33,877 bases of DNA. Source: Planctomycetota bacterium (GTDB lineage: Bacteria; Planctomycetota; UBA8742; UBA2392). Below are positions 24,695 to 32,431 of this stretch, one piece after another. Where the stretch lies: the NCBI GenBank assembly GCA_022071975.1, contig JAJVIO010000025.1:720-34596 (forward strand), read 5' to 3'. The number at the start of each line of letters is the position of its first letter. Position 1 is the first letter of the stretch. The notes under the pieces are model-generated. The model saw only the letters and a list, made by a program, of their open reading frames with translations. It ran no database searches and was not told the DNA's origin. The position numbers were made by a program, and so were the translations under genes.

Positions 24695-24700
24695 TAGAAT
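24695..24700 (+). promoter_or_regulatory. -10 box placed for a leaderless transcript
   Basis: TAGAAT matches the -10 consensus at 5 of 6 positions and ends exactly 7 bases before the ATG at 24708, so the predicted transcription start coincides with the start codon. There is no Shine-Dalgarno between them. The geometry is identical to the TATACT box before the carbamoyltransferase gene at 15205. Confidence 0.55.
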
Positions 24701-24707
24701 ACCCGCC

Positions 24708-25358
24708 ATGAACCAGCCGAACGAGAAGTTGATCCAGGCCAAACAACAGCTGGCCGAGAAACGGAGCGCCGAGGGGCGCGGCACCGGCCGTGACTCGGCC
24801 ACGCGCGACCGGTTGCCTCCGGGCCAGACCCTGGCCACCAACGGCTGGCCGGTGCTGGATCTGGGTTTACGGCCGGATATCCGGCGCGAAGATTGGAAGC
24901 TCGAGATCAGCGGCGCGGCCAAGGCCCGCAGCTTTGATTGGGCGGCTTTCGCCGCGCTGCCGCAGGTGAAGCTGACCACCGACCTGCACTGCGTCACCAG
25001 ATGGAGCATCTTCGACGCGCAGGTGGAAGGCGTGCTGTGGTCGGAGTTCCTGAAGCACATCGAAGTGGACTCCAGCGCGACCCACGTGATGTTCCACGCC
25101 TACGACGGTTACACCACCAACCTGCCGCTCACGGAGTTGGCGATGCCGGACGTGGCCATCGTGCACAGCTTCGGCGGCGCACCTCTCAACCGCGAACATG
25201 GCGGCCCCGTGCGCATGTGGGTGCCGCACCTGTACGCCTGGAAGGGCGCCAAGTGGCTGAAGGGCATGCAGTTCCTGACCGAGGACCACAGGGGCTTCTG
25301 GGAAGTGCGCGGCTACCACAACCACGGCGACCCCTGGAAGGAAGAGCGCTACAGTTGA
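24708..25358 (+). CDS. Sulfite-oxidase-family molybdopterin oxidoreductase, cytoplasmic type
   Basis: A 216-residue protein with only the molybdenum-cofactor domain of the sulfite oxidase/YedY superfamily. RLPPGQTLATNGWPVLDLG is the usual entry to the domain. The molybdenum-ligating cysteine is Cys95 in TTDLHCVTRWS. Later landmarks are GYTTNLPL, LNREHGGPVRMWVPHLYAWKGAKW and the ending GFWEVRGYHNHGDPWKEERY. There is no Tat signal (the N-terminus is charged and hydrophilic), so unlike YedY/MsrP it should stay in the cytoplasm. No cytochrome or membrane partner of the MsrQ type is adjacent; the nearby DCC-type thiol protein is only positional context. The substrate is unknown. It starts a rightward gene group. 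Confidence 0.9.
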   Translation: MNQPNEKLIQAKQQLAEKRSAEGRGTGRDSATRDRLPPGQTLATNGWPVLDLGLRPDIRREDWKLEISGAAKARSFDWAAFAALPQVKLTTDLHCVTRWSIFDAQVEGVLWSEFLKHIEVDSSATHVMFHAYDGYTTNLPLTELAMPDVAIVHSFGGAPLNREHGGPVRMWVPHLYAWKGAKWLKGMQFLTEDHRGFWEVRGYHNHGDPWKEERYS

Positions 25359-25364
25359 ATGAAA

Positions 25365-25439
25365 AATTCAAAATGCAAAATTCAAAATCAGTGCCCCGTA
25401 GGACACCCATTTTGAATTTTGCATTTTTCATTTTGAATT
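25365..25439. repeat. AT-rich inverted repeat built from TTCAAAAT words
   Basis: In strongly GC-rich surroundings this 75-base stretch is mostly A and T. The left arm (25365-25388) has TTCAAAAT twice around ATGCAAAA. The right arm (25409-25439) is its complement with one extra seven-base unit, giving an exact 16-base core (ATGCAAAATTCAAAAT and its complement). The 20-base centre is GC-rich. It lies between the molybdoprotein stop and the next start, and could act as a hairpin or a mobile repeat. Confidence 0.85.
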
Positions 25440-25445
25440 GAGCAC

Positions 25446-26111
25446 ATGGTGTGGCTGAGCAGAATCTGGCGTTGGGCTTCAGGGCTGCTGGTGGGCGCGT
25501 TCGTGGTCGTGTACCTGGCCGCGCTGCTGCTACACAACACGTTCAACATCCATGAGCACCCCCAGGGCGATACTCTGCGCGAACTGAATTCACACGCGCA
25601 CAACCTGCTCAGCGCCACAGGCACCACCCAGCGCTGGAACATGTTCGCGCCCAACGTAGGCACGCTGTCTTACTCGCCAATCGTGGTGATCGTGTTCAAG
25701 GATGGCAGCCGCGTCTCGCTACATTCGATCGTCGAACCGGACTTGCCCGGCTGGGACGGCGCATCGCCGATTCCCAACCATGTCGAAGGCGACGCGCGCC
25801 TTTATGCCTGGCGCTTTCACGTCGCGGACGGCCGTATCCGCAAGTACGAATCCCGCGCGACGGAAACGGATCCGATCTGGAGCGCCATCCGCACCAACTA
25901 CACGCGCTGGCGCGCCGAGACATGGCTGCTCGAGAACCCCGGCCGGAAGCGCGACATCGCGCGCATCGAGTTGTGGCGCACGCTGATTCGACACCCGGGT
26001 TACGGCCGCGAGCTGCACTGCGAAACGGTGGAACTGCTGCCGATCTATCCGCAGATCGACCCGCTGTGGCCGGTGCCCGTTGACCGTACCTTCCCGTTTT
26101 ACAGGCCATGA
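25446..26111 (+). CDS. Membrane-anchored protein found beside HTTM proteins
   Basis: A 221-residue protein. One N-terminal TM helix (about 12-31, GLLVGAFVVVYLAALLL) anchors a soluble domain. The segment TTQRWNMFAPNVGTLSYSPIVVI (about 60-80), with Trp-Asn-Met-Phe-Ala-Pro, resembles a motif that I associate with proteins encoded next to, or within, HTTM-domain proteins; this is from memory. The domain is rich in Trp, Arg and His (YAWRFHVADG, YTRWRAETWLL) and ends TFPFYRP. ATG 25446 directly follows the AT-rich repeat, with no clear Shine-Dalgarno. The next gene overlaps or abuts its 3' end, so the two products probably work together at the membrane. Function unknown. Confidence 0.8.
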   Translation: MVWLSRIWRWASGLLVGAFVVVYLAALLLHNTFNIHEHPQGDTLRELNSHAHNLLSATGTTQRWNMFAPNVGTLSYSPIVVIVFKDGSRVSLHSIVEPDLPGWDGASPIPNHVEGDARLYAWRFHVADGRIRKYESRATETDPIWSAIRTNYTRWRAETWLLENPGRKRDIARIELWRTLIRHPGYGRELHCETVELLPIYPQIDPLWPVPVDRTFPFYRP

Positions 26112-27588
26112 ATTGCTGACCCGGGCCCCGAGAGCGTTCTGGCAGTTCTGGAGCAGGCCGATTCGAGCCGAGCCCGCGGCCGCGTTCCGTATCAGCATCA
26201 GCGTGATCGTGCTGCTGGACACGGTGTTTACGCTGATCCCCATGGGCGCTGATTGGTTCGGCGCGCGCGGCCTGTACACGCCTGGAATGTTTGAACACTA
26301 TCTGCGCTCCTGGTGGCGCTGGTCGCTGTTGGGTGCGAGCTGGTCTGACTCGGCCGTGCAGGCCGCCCTGTGGGCGATGGCGGGTTGCGCATTGCTGTCG
26401 GCGCTGGGACTGTTCACGCGCGTGGCCACGGTGGGCATGTGGGCGCTGCTGGTCAGCTTTCACATGCGCAACCCTTACATCGTGAACGGCGGCGACATCC
26501 TGCTTCGCTCCGCCGTGTTCCTGCTGATGCTGATGCCCAGCGGCGCGGCCTGGAGCCTCGACAACCTGCTGCGCCGCAAGTTGCTGCGCGCGCCGGGTAT
26601 GGCCAGGCGCGTAATCGCGCTGGCCTTCACGCACCCGGCCTTGTGGGCTGAGAGCTGGCGGGGCGAAAGCTCGCGGGGGTTGATGCGGCCGTGGAGTGTG
26701 CGGCTGGCGCAGGTGCAGCTGGTGGTGCTGTATTTCTTCACGGGCATCGACAAAGTACGCGGCGTGCACGGCGGAGAACTCGGCGATTGGGTCGGCGGCC
26801 ACGCCGTGTTCCGCGCCCTGAACCACGGCACGATCAGCCGCTTTGCGGTGTTCGGCGACTGGCCCTGGTGGCTGTTCGCGCCGGCGACGTGGCTTACGCT
26901 GGCATGGGAAATCGCGTTCCCGGTGTTAGTCTTGTGGAAGCGTACGCGCTGGTGGGCGCTTTCGCTGGGGTTCGCGCTGCACGTGGGGATCTTCCTGACC
27001 ATGGAAGTCACCCACTTCAGCTGGACCATCCTGAGTTTCTACTGGCTGTTCGTGCCGGCGGCGGTGCTGATGGACATGGCGGGCAAAGCGACAGGTTCGG
27101 CCGAGAGGCGCCAATACACCGTCTTCTATGACGGCATGTGCCCGATCTGCAAACGCAGCAAGCGCACCATCGAGCGCCTGGACTGGCTGGGGCGCTTTCA
27201 ATTTGCCGACATCCACGACCGCGCATACGCCGAGGCCGAGTTGCCTGGCGTCAGCTACGCCGACATGCTGAAGCAGATGTACGTGAAACGGCCGGACGGC
27301 AGCCATTTCGGCGGCTTCGAGGCGTTCCGCGCCATGGCGCCGCTGCTGCCGCTGTGCTGGCCGGTGGTGCCGCTGCTGTGGCTGCCGGGGGCCAGGTTTA
27401 TCGGCTCAAGGGTGTACAACTGGGTGGCGCGCAATCGGTTCAAATACGCCAAGTGCGACGACGAGTTCTGCAGCCTGCACTTGAAGCTTCTGGCCGGAAA
27501 CAAGGTGGACGAAGAAACCATCCGCAAGGTGGTTGAGCTGCACGAGCAACGACGGCGATTCCTGGAGTCTAAGGGGTCCACCGCATGA
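26080..27588 (+). CDS. HTTM-domain membrane protein fused to a DCC (DUF393) thiol domain
   Basis: About 500 residues in two parts. Residues about 25-340 are a multi-pass HTTM-like domain, related to vitamin K-dependent gamma-carboxylase: PAAAFRISISVIVLLDTVF, WWRWSLLG, HMRNPYIVNGGDILLRSAVFLLMLMP and VQLVVLYFFTGIDKVRG. Residues about 345-480 are a thioredoxin-like DCC domain with YTVFYDGMCPICKRS (CPIC at the expected site) and ADIHDRAYAE. The HTTM sequence FTGIDKV is where the carboxylase has its conserved Lys. A fused redox centre suggests membrane thiol/quinone chemistry (inference). The start is uncertain: TTG 26080 gives the longest frame and overlaps the previous gene by 32 bases; TTG 26113, one base after that gene's stop, is an alternative. 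Its TGA overlaps the lipoprotein ATG. Confidence 0.88.
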   Translation: MTVPSRFTGHELLTRAPRAFWQFWSRPIRAEPAAAFRISISVIVLLDTVFTLIPMGADWFGARGLYTPGMFEHYLRSWWRWSLLGASWSDSAVQAALWAMAGCALLSALGLFTRVATVGMWALLVSFHMRNPYIVNGGDILLRSAVFLLMLMPSGAAWSLDNLLRRKLLRAPGMARRVIALAFTHPALWAESWRGESSRGLMRPWSVRLAQVQLVVLYFFTGIDKVRGVHGGELGDWVGGHAVFRALNHGTISRFAVFGDWPWWLFAPATWLTLAWEIAFPVLVLWKRTRWWALSLGFALHVGIFLTMEVTHFSWTILSFYWLFVPAAVLMDMAGKATGSAERRQYTVFYDGMCPICKRSKRTIERLDWLGRFQFADIHDRAYAEAELPGVSYADMLKQMYVKRPDGSHFGGFEAFRAMAPLLPLCWPVVPLLWLPGARFIGSRVYNWVARNRFKYAKCDDEFCSLHLKLLAGNKVDEETIRKVVELHEQRRRFLESKGSTA

Positions 27589-28057
27589 AGTACCTGTGCT
27601 TGGTGTTTTCGGTTCTCGTCGCTGGCTGCGCGACATCGCCGCCTGCGGGAGTAGAGTACATAAACTCCACGGAGGCCGAGCAATCTCCTACTCTGAGGGG
27701 GATAAGGGGTGGCTTGAGAGAAACCAAGCCTGGCTCCGGGATCTATAAAATTGCACTAATCGTTATTAACACGCACGAGTCATCCTGTTCGTTCTCTTTG
27801 TCCGTTCGGGACGGAGACGGTAGTAGGAGCATCTGGAGAAGCGAACGCCTTATTGCTCATGTTTCAGATGAAAAGGAATCCAGCGAGGCTGAATTCGATG
27901 CCGCCACGAGAGTGGCTGCCGTGAACGTGAAGGGGCTCTCCGCCACTGTCGTGGTCGACGGCGAGGAGTTTCCTATAAAGCTGCTGGAGGGCCATTCAGT
28001 AGCCTGGATTGTCGTGCTCTCCGAACACGGCAACGACGTCAGTCATTTCGACCTACA

Positions 28058-28061
<4 letters not shown>
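27585..28061 (+). CDS. Small predicted lipoprotein
   Basis: A 158-residue protein with a lipoprotein signal: basic start, hydrophobic core and lipobox LVAGC, making Cys15 the lipidated residue (MKYLCLVFSVLVAGCATS). The mature part looks like a small beta-rich domain, with alternating hydrophobic strands (KIALIVINTHESSCSFSLSV, AVNVKGLSATVVVDG, SVAWIVVLSEHG). I recognise no family. ATG 27585 overlaps the stop of the HTTM-DCC gene (ATGA), so translation is coupled. Base composition is clearly less GC-rich than that of the preceding gene, which hints at a recent arrival or weak codon selection. Its stop shares the palindrome CTAG with the asd stop on the other strand. Confidence 0.85.
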
Positions 28062-29074
<1,013 letters not shown>

Positions 29075-29097
29075 GGTTCTCCGTTCCTGCCCGCGCC

Positions 29098-29154
29098 CCG
29101 GAAAGGGGTCAGGCACCCTGCGGGAGCCAGACCCCTTTCCGGGAGCCAGACCCC
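29098..29154. repeat. GGGGTC-type inverted and direct repeat upstream of asd
   Basis: CCGGAAAGGGGTC (29098-29110) and GACCCCTTTCCGG (29130-29142) form a perfect 13-bp inverted repeat. CGGGAGCCAGACCCC occurs twice with a 19-base period (29121-29135 and 29140-29154). The element lies 24 bases before the asd ATG on its transcript side, so it is part of the asd leader if the promoter is upstream. Confidence 0.8.
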
Positions 29155-29173
29155 ATTTCGGGCCCGCAACACA

Positions 29174-29203
29174 ACAAAACCGCCGCGGTCTCCCGCGGCG
29201 GCC
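29174..29203 (-). terminator. Rho-independent terminator of the methyltransferase unit
   Basis: Read leftwards, the 9-bp stem CCGCCGCGG/CCGCGGCGG with a 4-base loop (29180-29201) is followed by UUUUGUU (AACAAAA at 29173-29179 on the plus strand). It closes the transcript of the methyltransferase and small membrane protein genes before asd. Confidence 0.8.
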
Positions 29204-29225
29204 TAATATACAGCCTTCCCGCGGG

Positions 29226-29270
29226 TCACACGGTGCGCTTCTTGCCCTTCATGTTCTCGCGGTTGCTCAT
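29226..29270 (-). other. Possible 14-residue basic micro-ORF before the terminator
   Basis: MSNRENMKGKKRTV is an uninterrupted frame that ends 25 bases before the terminator stem. It has no Shine-Dalgarno (a run of seven C precedes the ATG). The sequence is short and charged, and could be chance. It is listed because it is the only start in the last part of this transcript and lies directly against a strong terminator. Confidence 0.2.
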
Positions 29271-29322
29271 GGGGGGGAACGGTAGCACGGGGATTTGCCG
29301 CCCGCAAGCGCTGGCAAAACGA

Positions 29323-29478
29323 TCACGGCAACCAGTTGCGCGGGACCAGGTACAAGGCCGAAAGCCAAAGGCCCATAAACAGCAGCGAAAGCAGCGCAAT
29401 CGCGGCCGACAACGCCAGCCCGTACACCAGCCAACGCGGTGTGGGCCTGTCGTCATCCGTAAGCGCCCAGTCGTCCAT
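29323..29478 (-). CDS. Small 51-residue membrane protein
   Basis: A short frame on the minus strand, downstream of the methyltransferase. It starts MDDWALTDDDRPTPRW, continues with one hydrophobic helix of about 20-24 residues (LALSAAIALLSLLFMGLWLS) and ends LYLVPRNWLP. The acidic N-terminus, single helix and Arg/Trp C-terminus are typical of a small inner-membrane protein. The start ATG 29478 (or ATG 29484, two codons earlier) lies in the loop of a 13-bp hairpin, and there is no close Shine-Dalgarno; GGAG lies about 14 bases upstream of ATG 29484. It begins 33 bases past the methyltransferase stop and is on the same transcript. Function unknown. Confidence 0.6.
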   Translation of the reverse strand: MDDWALTDDDRPTPRWLVYGLALSAAIALLSLLFMGLWLSALYLVPRNWLP

Positions 29479-29500
29479 GCACATGAAACGACTGGGCGCT
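29462..29500. promoter_or_regulatory. 13-bp perfect inverted repeat around the start codon of the small membrane protein
   Basis: AGCGCCCAGTCGT (29462-29474) and ACGACTGGGCGCT (29488-29500) are exact inverted copies separated by 13 bases. In the leftward mRNA the loop carries both candidate start codons (AUGUGCAUGG), and the downstream arm encodes the first residues after Met (DDWAL). No U-run follows, so a terminator is unlikely; translation control or an operator is possible. Confidence 0.6.
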
Positions 29501-29511
29501 CCGATCGTTGT

Positions 29512-30684
29512 CTAGGTCTTTGCCGCCTCGATCAGGCAGACCGGGCTGGGGGTGTGGTGCACTTTTACGAGCTTCAGGCCGGCGCGCTGGAACAGGTTCG
29601 CGAACTCCCTTTCCGTGCGCTCGCAGCCGCCTTCGGTCATGGCGAGCATGTTGACGTCCATGAACTTGACCGGGTGAGGCTCAGTGCTTTCCGGCATCAC
29701 GGCGTCCACCACGATCACGCGCCCGTCAGGCTGCATGGCGCCGGCGATGTTACGCAGGATCTGCACGCACTGGTCGTCGCTCCAGTCGTGAATGATGTGC
29801 TTGAGCAGATAACAGTCTCCGCCCGCAGGCACCGCCTGGAAGAAATCGCCGCCCGCGCGCTCGACGTTGGCGGGCAGGCCGTTGGCGCCCTCAATCACGC
29901 CGGGCAAGTCGTACAGCACACCGGAAGCATTGGGCGCGGCCAGCAGCACGGTTTTCAGCAGCAGGCCGTGGCCGCCGCCGACGTCGACGATCTTGCCAAA
30001 GCGCGTAAAGTCGTAGCTGGCGGCTACCAGCGGCGCCGTGGACGATGAAAAACTGGTCATGGCCGCGTTGAAAATCTCCCACTGGCCGCGGTTTTCGTCG
30101 GCCTGGAACCAGGTGAACACATCCACACCGAAGGCGTGGCGCGGGCCGCTTTCGCCCGTGCGCAGCACTTCTTCAAGTTTGCCCCAGGGCAGCCAGTGCG
30201 AATCGGAAGTGATCATGACGGCCATGTCGCGCATGGAAGCCGGGTGTTCCGTGCGCAGCAGGTCTGACACCGGCGTGTTGGCGTAGGTGCCGGGCGCGAC
30301 CTCGGCGAACACGCCCGCGGAAGCAAGCATGCGCATGGTGCGGTGCAGGGCGCGCTGGTCGGCGCCAACTACGCTGGCGAGGTTGGTGTAATACAACGGT
30401 CCGCCGTGCAGGGCGTCGGGCACGTTCAGCGCGGCCGTCGCCGAGATCGCCTTGGTGACCATGAAGCCGAACAGGCCCTGCATCAGGTGCATCTCGGGCG
30501 GCATGGGAGGCGGGCCGCCCGCGGGTTTTGCGGCCGGTTTTTTGGCTGCTTTCTCTGCAGCTTTCTTCGCGGGTTTCTTTGCGGGTTTCTTCGCAGTCTT
30601 TTTCGCAGGCTTCCGCGAGGGCTTCTTCGCCGCCTTGCGTGCGGGTTTTTTGGCGGGCTTCTTGCCGCCTTGCGTCTTTGCCAT
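29512..30684 (-). CDS. O-methyltransferase with a histone-H1-like N-terminal tail
   Basis: A SAM-dependent methyltransferase of the family 2 (acetylserotonin/hydroxyindole O-methyltransferase-like) type: an N-terminal winged-helix dimerisation part (about 62-165, with TKAISATAALNVPDAL) and a Rossmann domain with KIVDVGGGHGLLLKTVL, VLYDLPGVIE and the catalytic-His segment LLKHIIHDWSDDQC. The first 60 residues are an added tail of KPAKK/AKKPA repeats with about 20 lysines, followed by GGPPPMPPEM. This is unlike other members of the family and like bacterial histone-H1-type proteins. ATG 30684 has GGAGAG upstream, so the tail is truly translated. Length is 390, of which about 330 is the normal enzyme. 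The substrate is unknown, and nucleic-acid or polyanion binding by the tail is inferred. Confidence 0.88.
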   Translation of the reverse strand: MAKTQGGKKPAKKPARKAAKKPSRKPAKKTAKKPAKKPAKKAAEKAAKKPAAKPAGGPPPMPPEMHLMQGLFGFMVTKAISATAALNVPDALHGGPLYYTNLASVVGADQRALHRTMRMLASAGVFAEVAPGTYANTPVSDLLRTEHPASMRDMAVMITSDSHWLPWGKLEEVLRTGESGPRHAFGVDVFTWFQADENRGQWEIFNAAMTSFSSSTAPLVAASYDFTRFGKIVDVGGGHGLLLKTVLLAAPNASGVLYDLPGVIEGANGLPANVERAGGDFFQAVPAGGDCYLLKHIIHDWSDDQCVQILRNIAGAMQPDGRVIVVDAVMPESTEPHPVKFMDVNMLAMTEGGCERTEREFANLFQRAGLKLVKVHHTPSPVCLIEAAKT

Positions 30685-30799
30685 GGCTCTCTCCGGGATC
30701 GTGCGGGAAGCTTAGGCTTCAATCATTCTGGTTGCCAGCCCGGACCAGCAAATCAGAGAGGGCGGATGAGAAAGTCCGTTCCACTTGATGGCTTGCGCT

Positions 30800-30846
30800 G
30801 CGGATCAGGTGCCTGCCAACGTGCTGGCGTGATAACTGACCTGCTT
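30800..30846 (-). repeat. Degenerate copy of the ahcY 3' end (direct repeat with 32427-32473)
   Basis: Aligned without gaps, 37 of 47 bases match the last 14 codons of ahcY plus the five bases after its stop. In the matching frame the relic reads KQVSYHASTLAGT-stop, against [17 protein letters not shown] in ahcY. Both copies have the same orientation and enclose the TPR gene. Upstream (higher coordinates) the similarity ends. The rest of the 300-base gap 30685-30984 holds no gene that I can support. Confidence 0.65.
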
Positions 30847-30984
30847 CTCTTGCGGCAGCGCCGTCCCCCGTGTGCATGCTTGTAAGGGAAGATTCGCTGT
30901 TCGACCCGGTGAATTTGCGCGGTAGACTTGCGGCACAATGTACTCTCGGCGTCATTCACGGGCGGCGGACTTCATTCAAATTCC

Positions 30985-32358
30985 ATGAGCAACAATACCC
31001 CCGAAAGCCATATCGAAGTCCGCGCGTTGGAACACCTTACTGTTTTGCGTGGCATGGCGAATCGGCGGGATGCAGATGCTACCGCGCGTCTGGATGCTCT
31101 GTGCAAACTTCTGGATGACGCCTGGAACTCCAGGGATAAGCGGCTGTACAGGATAGTAAGCATCTACGCCCTTCGTGCAGCCGGCTTGGTCGGCCGTCCT
31201 TCCCTACAGTTCAGCATCCGCATCAACACTACCCTGGATGCCTTGAGGGAAGGAAAGCTTGATGCCGCCAATCGACGCATTCGTCGGGCGGCTGGAATGC
31301 TTGATGAGCCCGCCGTTTCACGCTCACTTCCCGCGTACTGGAGTGCACTCGCTTCGTTACGGAGCGAAGAGGGAGATTTGCTCGGGGCTCGCGAATCCTA
31401 CGAAAAGGGCGCGCGTATCGCGCGGCAGCAGGGCAACCTTGTTTCAGCCGTGAGAGCCATGTTCAACCTCGCAGCGCTCCGTGCAGATGAGGGCGACTTC
31501 CTGGAAGCGCTGAGTGCATTTCGAGAAGCAGGCGAGTTGAACTCCTTGATCGGTGACGTGCAACTCGCGGCCGGGATTCACCAGAACATCGGATTCTGCT
31601 TGCGCCGCCTGGGTCAGCTGGAAGCATCCGAAGCGGAATTCAAACGCGCCTACAAGTCACATCTTGAATCCGGGAACGACCCTGCGGCCGCTAACTGCCT
31701 GAACAGTTTGGGAACGGTTTGCGTTGATCGCGGCGATTCACGCGGAGCCATCCGAAACTTCTGCGAATCGGCCAGGCTGTTTCATTCGGCGGGAAGCAGG
31801 TACGGAGCAATTGCTCCCTTCGCAAACCTGGTATGCGAGTTGGCAGAGATGCAGCTCTTTGGCGTGGCGAACTATCTGCTATCTGCCGTTGATCAGATGG
31901 TGCAGTCGGGCGTCCCGGTTCCGGACCTGTGCGCTTACTTCAGGGCACGAGCGACGTTTGAAGAAAACCTGGGAAAGGTGAACGAAGCGCTGTACTGGGT
32001 GGATCGCGCCTTAGTATCTGCGACAGAAGGTGAATTGCGGCTCTATCGCGCACTTGCATTGACTCAAAGGGCTAAGATTCGGCTTGCTCTCGGTCAAGTA
32101 GAGGCGGCATTCAACGACGCACTTGAATCGCAGGTCGATCTGGCGGCATGCGGAAGTTCAGCTGCTCCGGCGTTCGTTCTGAACACGGATGTCCTGCTCG
32201 AGGCTCTGCGTCTACAGGGAAAGAGTGACGTTGCCGCCTTCATAGCCAAAGACGCGCGGGAGGCCTTACATCGGATCGAATCCGGCGAGTATCGCAATGA
32301 ACGACTTGTAGGAGCGACCCAGCGGATTCGTCGCTGCCTGGGGAAAGATGCAGTTTAA
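30985..32358 (+). CDS. TPR-repeat protein
   Basis: A 457-residue soluble protein made almost wholly of helical pairs of the tetratricopeptide type. Examples are SALASLRSEEGDLLGARESY, AMFNLAALRADEGDFLEALS, IGFCLRRLGQLEASEAEFKR, NSLGTVCVDRGDSRGAIRNF and ALTQRAKIRLALGQVEAAFN, about 38-40 residues apart. There is no signal peptide, kinase, DNA-binding or membrane domain. TPR arrays bind other proteins, but no partner is apparent. ATG 30985 is taken as start; a TTG at 30928 would add 19 residues of low quality. No Shine-Dalgarno is visible. Base composition is less GC-rich than that of ahcY or the methyltransferase, and the gene lies between two copies of the ahcY 3' end, so it was probably inserted here. 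Confidence 0.85.
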   Translation: MSNNTPESHIEVRALEHLTVLRGMANRRDADATARLDALCKLLDDAWNSRDKRLYRIVSIYALRAAGLVGRPSLQFSIRINTTLDALREGKLDAANRRIRRAAGMLDEPAVSRSLPAYWSALASLRSEEGDLLGARESYEKGARIARQQGNLVSAVRAMFNLAALRADEGDFLEALSAFREAGELNSLIGDVQLAAGIHQNIGFCLRRLGQLEASEAEFKRAYKSHLESGNDPAAANCLNSLGTVCVDRGDSRGAIRNFCESARLFHSAGSRYGAIAPFANLVCELAEMQLFGVANYLLSAVDQMVQSGVPVPDLCAYFRARATFEENLGKVNEALYWVDRALVSATEGELRLYRALALTQRAKIRLALGQVEAAFNDALESQVDLAACGSSAAPAFVLNTDVLLEALRLQGKSDVAAFIAKDAREALHRIESGEYRNERLVGATQRIRRCLGKDAV

Positions 32359-32381
32359 CCCATCATCCTTTACTATACGAA

Positions 32382-32409
32382 AAGGCCCCGGCGTGTTCGC
32401 CGGGGCCTT
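32382..32409. terminator. Bidirectional hairpin terminator between the TPR gene and ahcY
   Basis: AAGGCCCCGGCG-tgtt-CGCCGGGGCCTT is a 12-bp perfect stem. Read leftwards it continues UUUUCG, a good terminator 23 bases past the ahcY stop. Read rightwards it is followed by only CCCAT, so termination of the TPR transcript is weaker. Confidence 0.8.
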
Positions 32410-32431
32410 CCCATATGGTTGGTGGCGCGGA

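Noticed and set aside
29075..29116. Longer asd from ATG 29116
   Set aside because: The extension reads through the GGGGTC repeat, and the conserved N-terminus begins at 29074 with GGAGAA upstream.
30719..30955. Possible small gene on either strand upstream of the methyltransferase
   Set aside because: Overlapping frames have no ribosome site or domain, and the region contains the ahcY relic.
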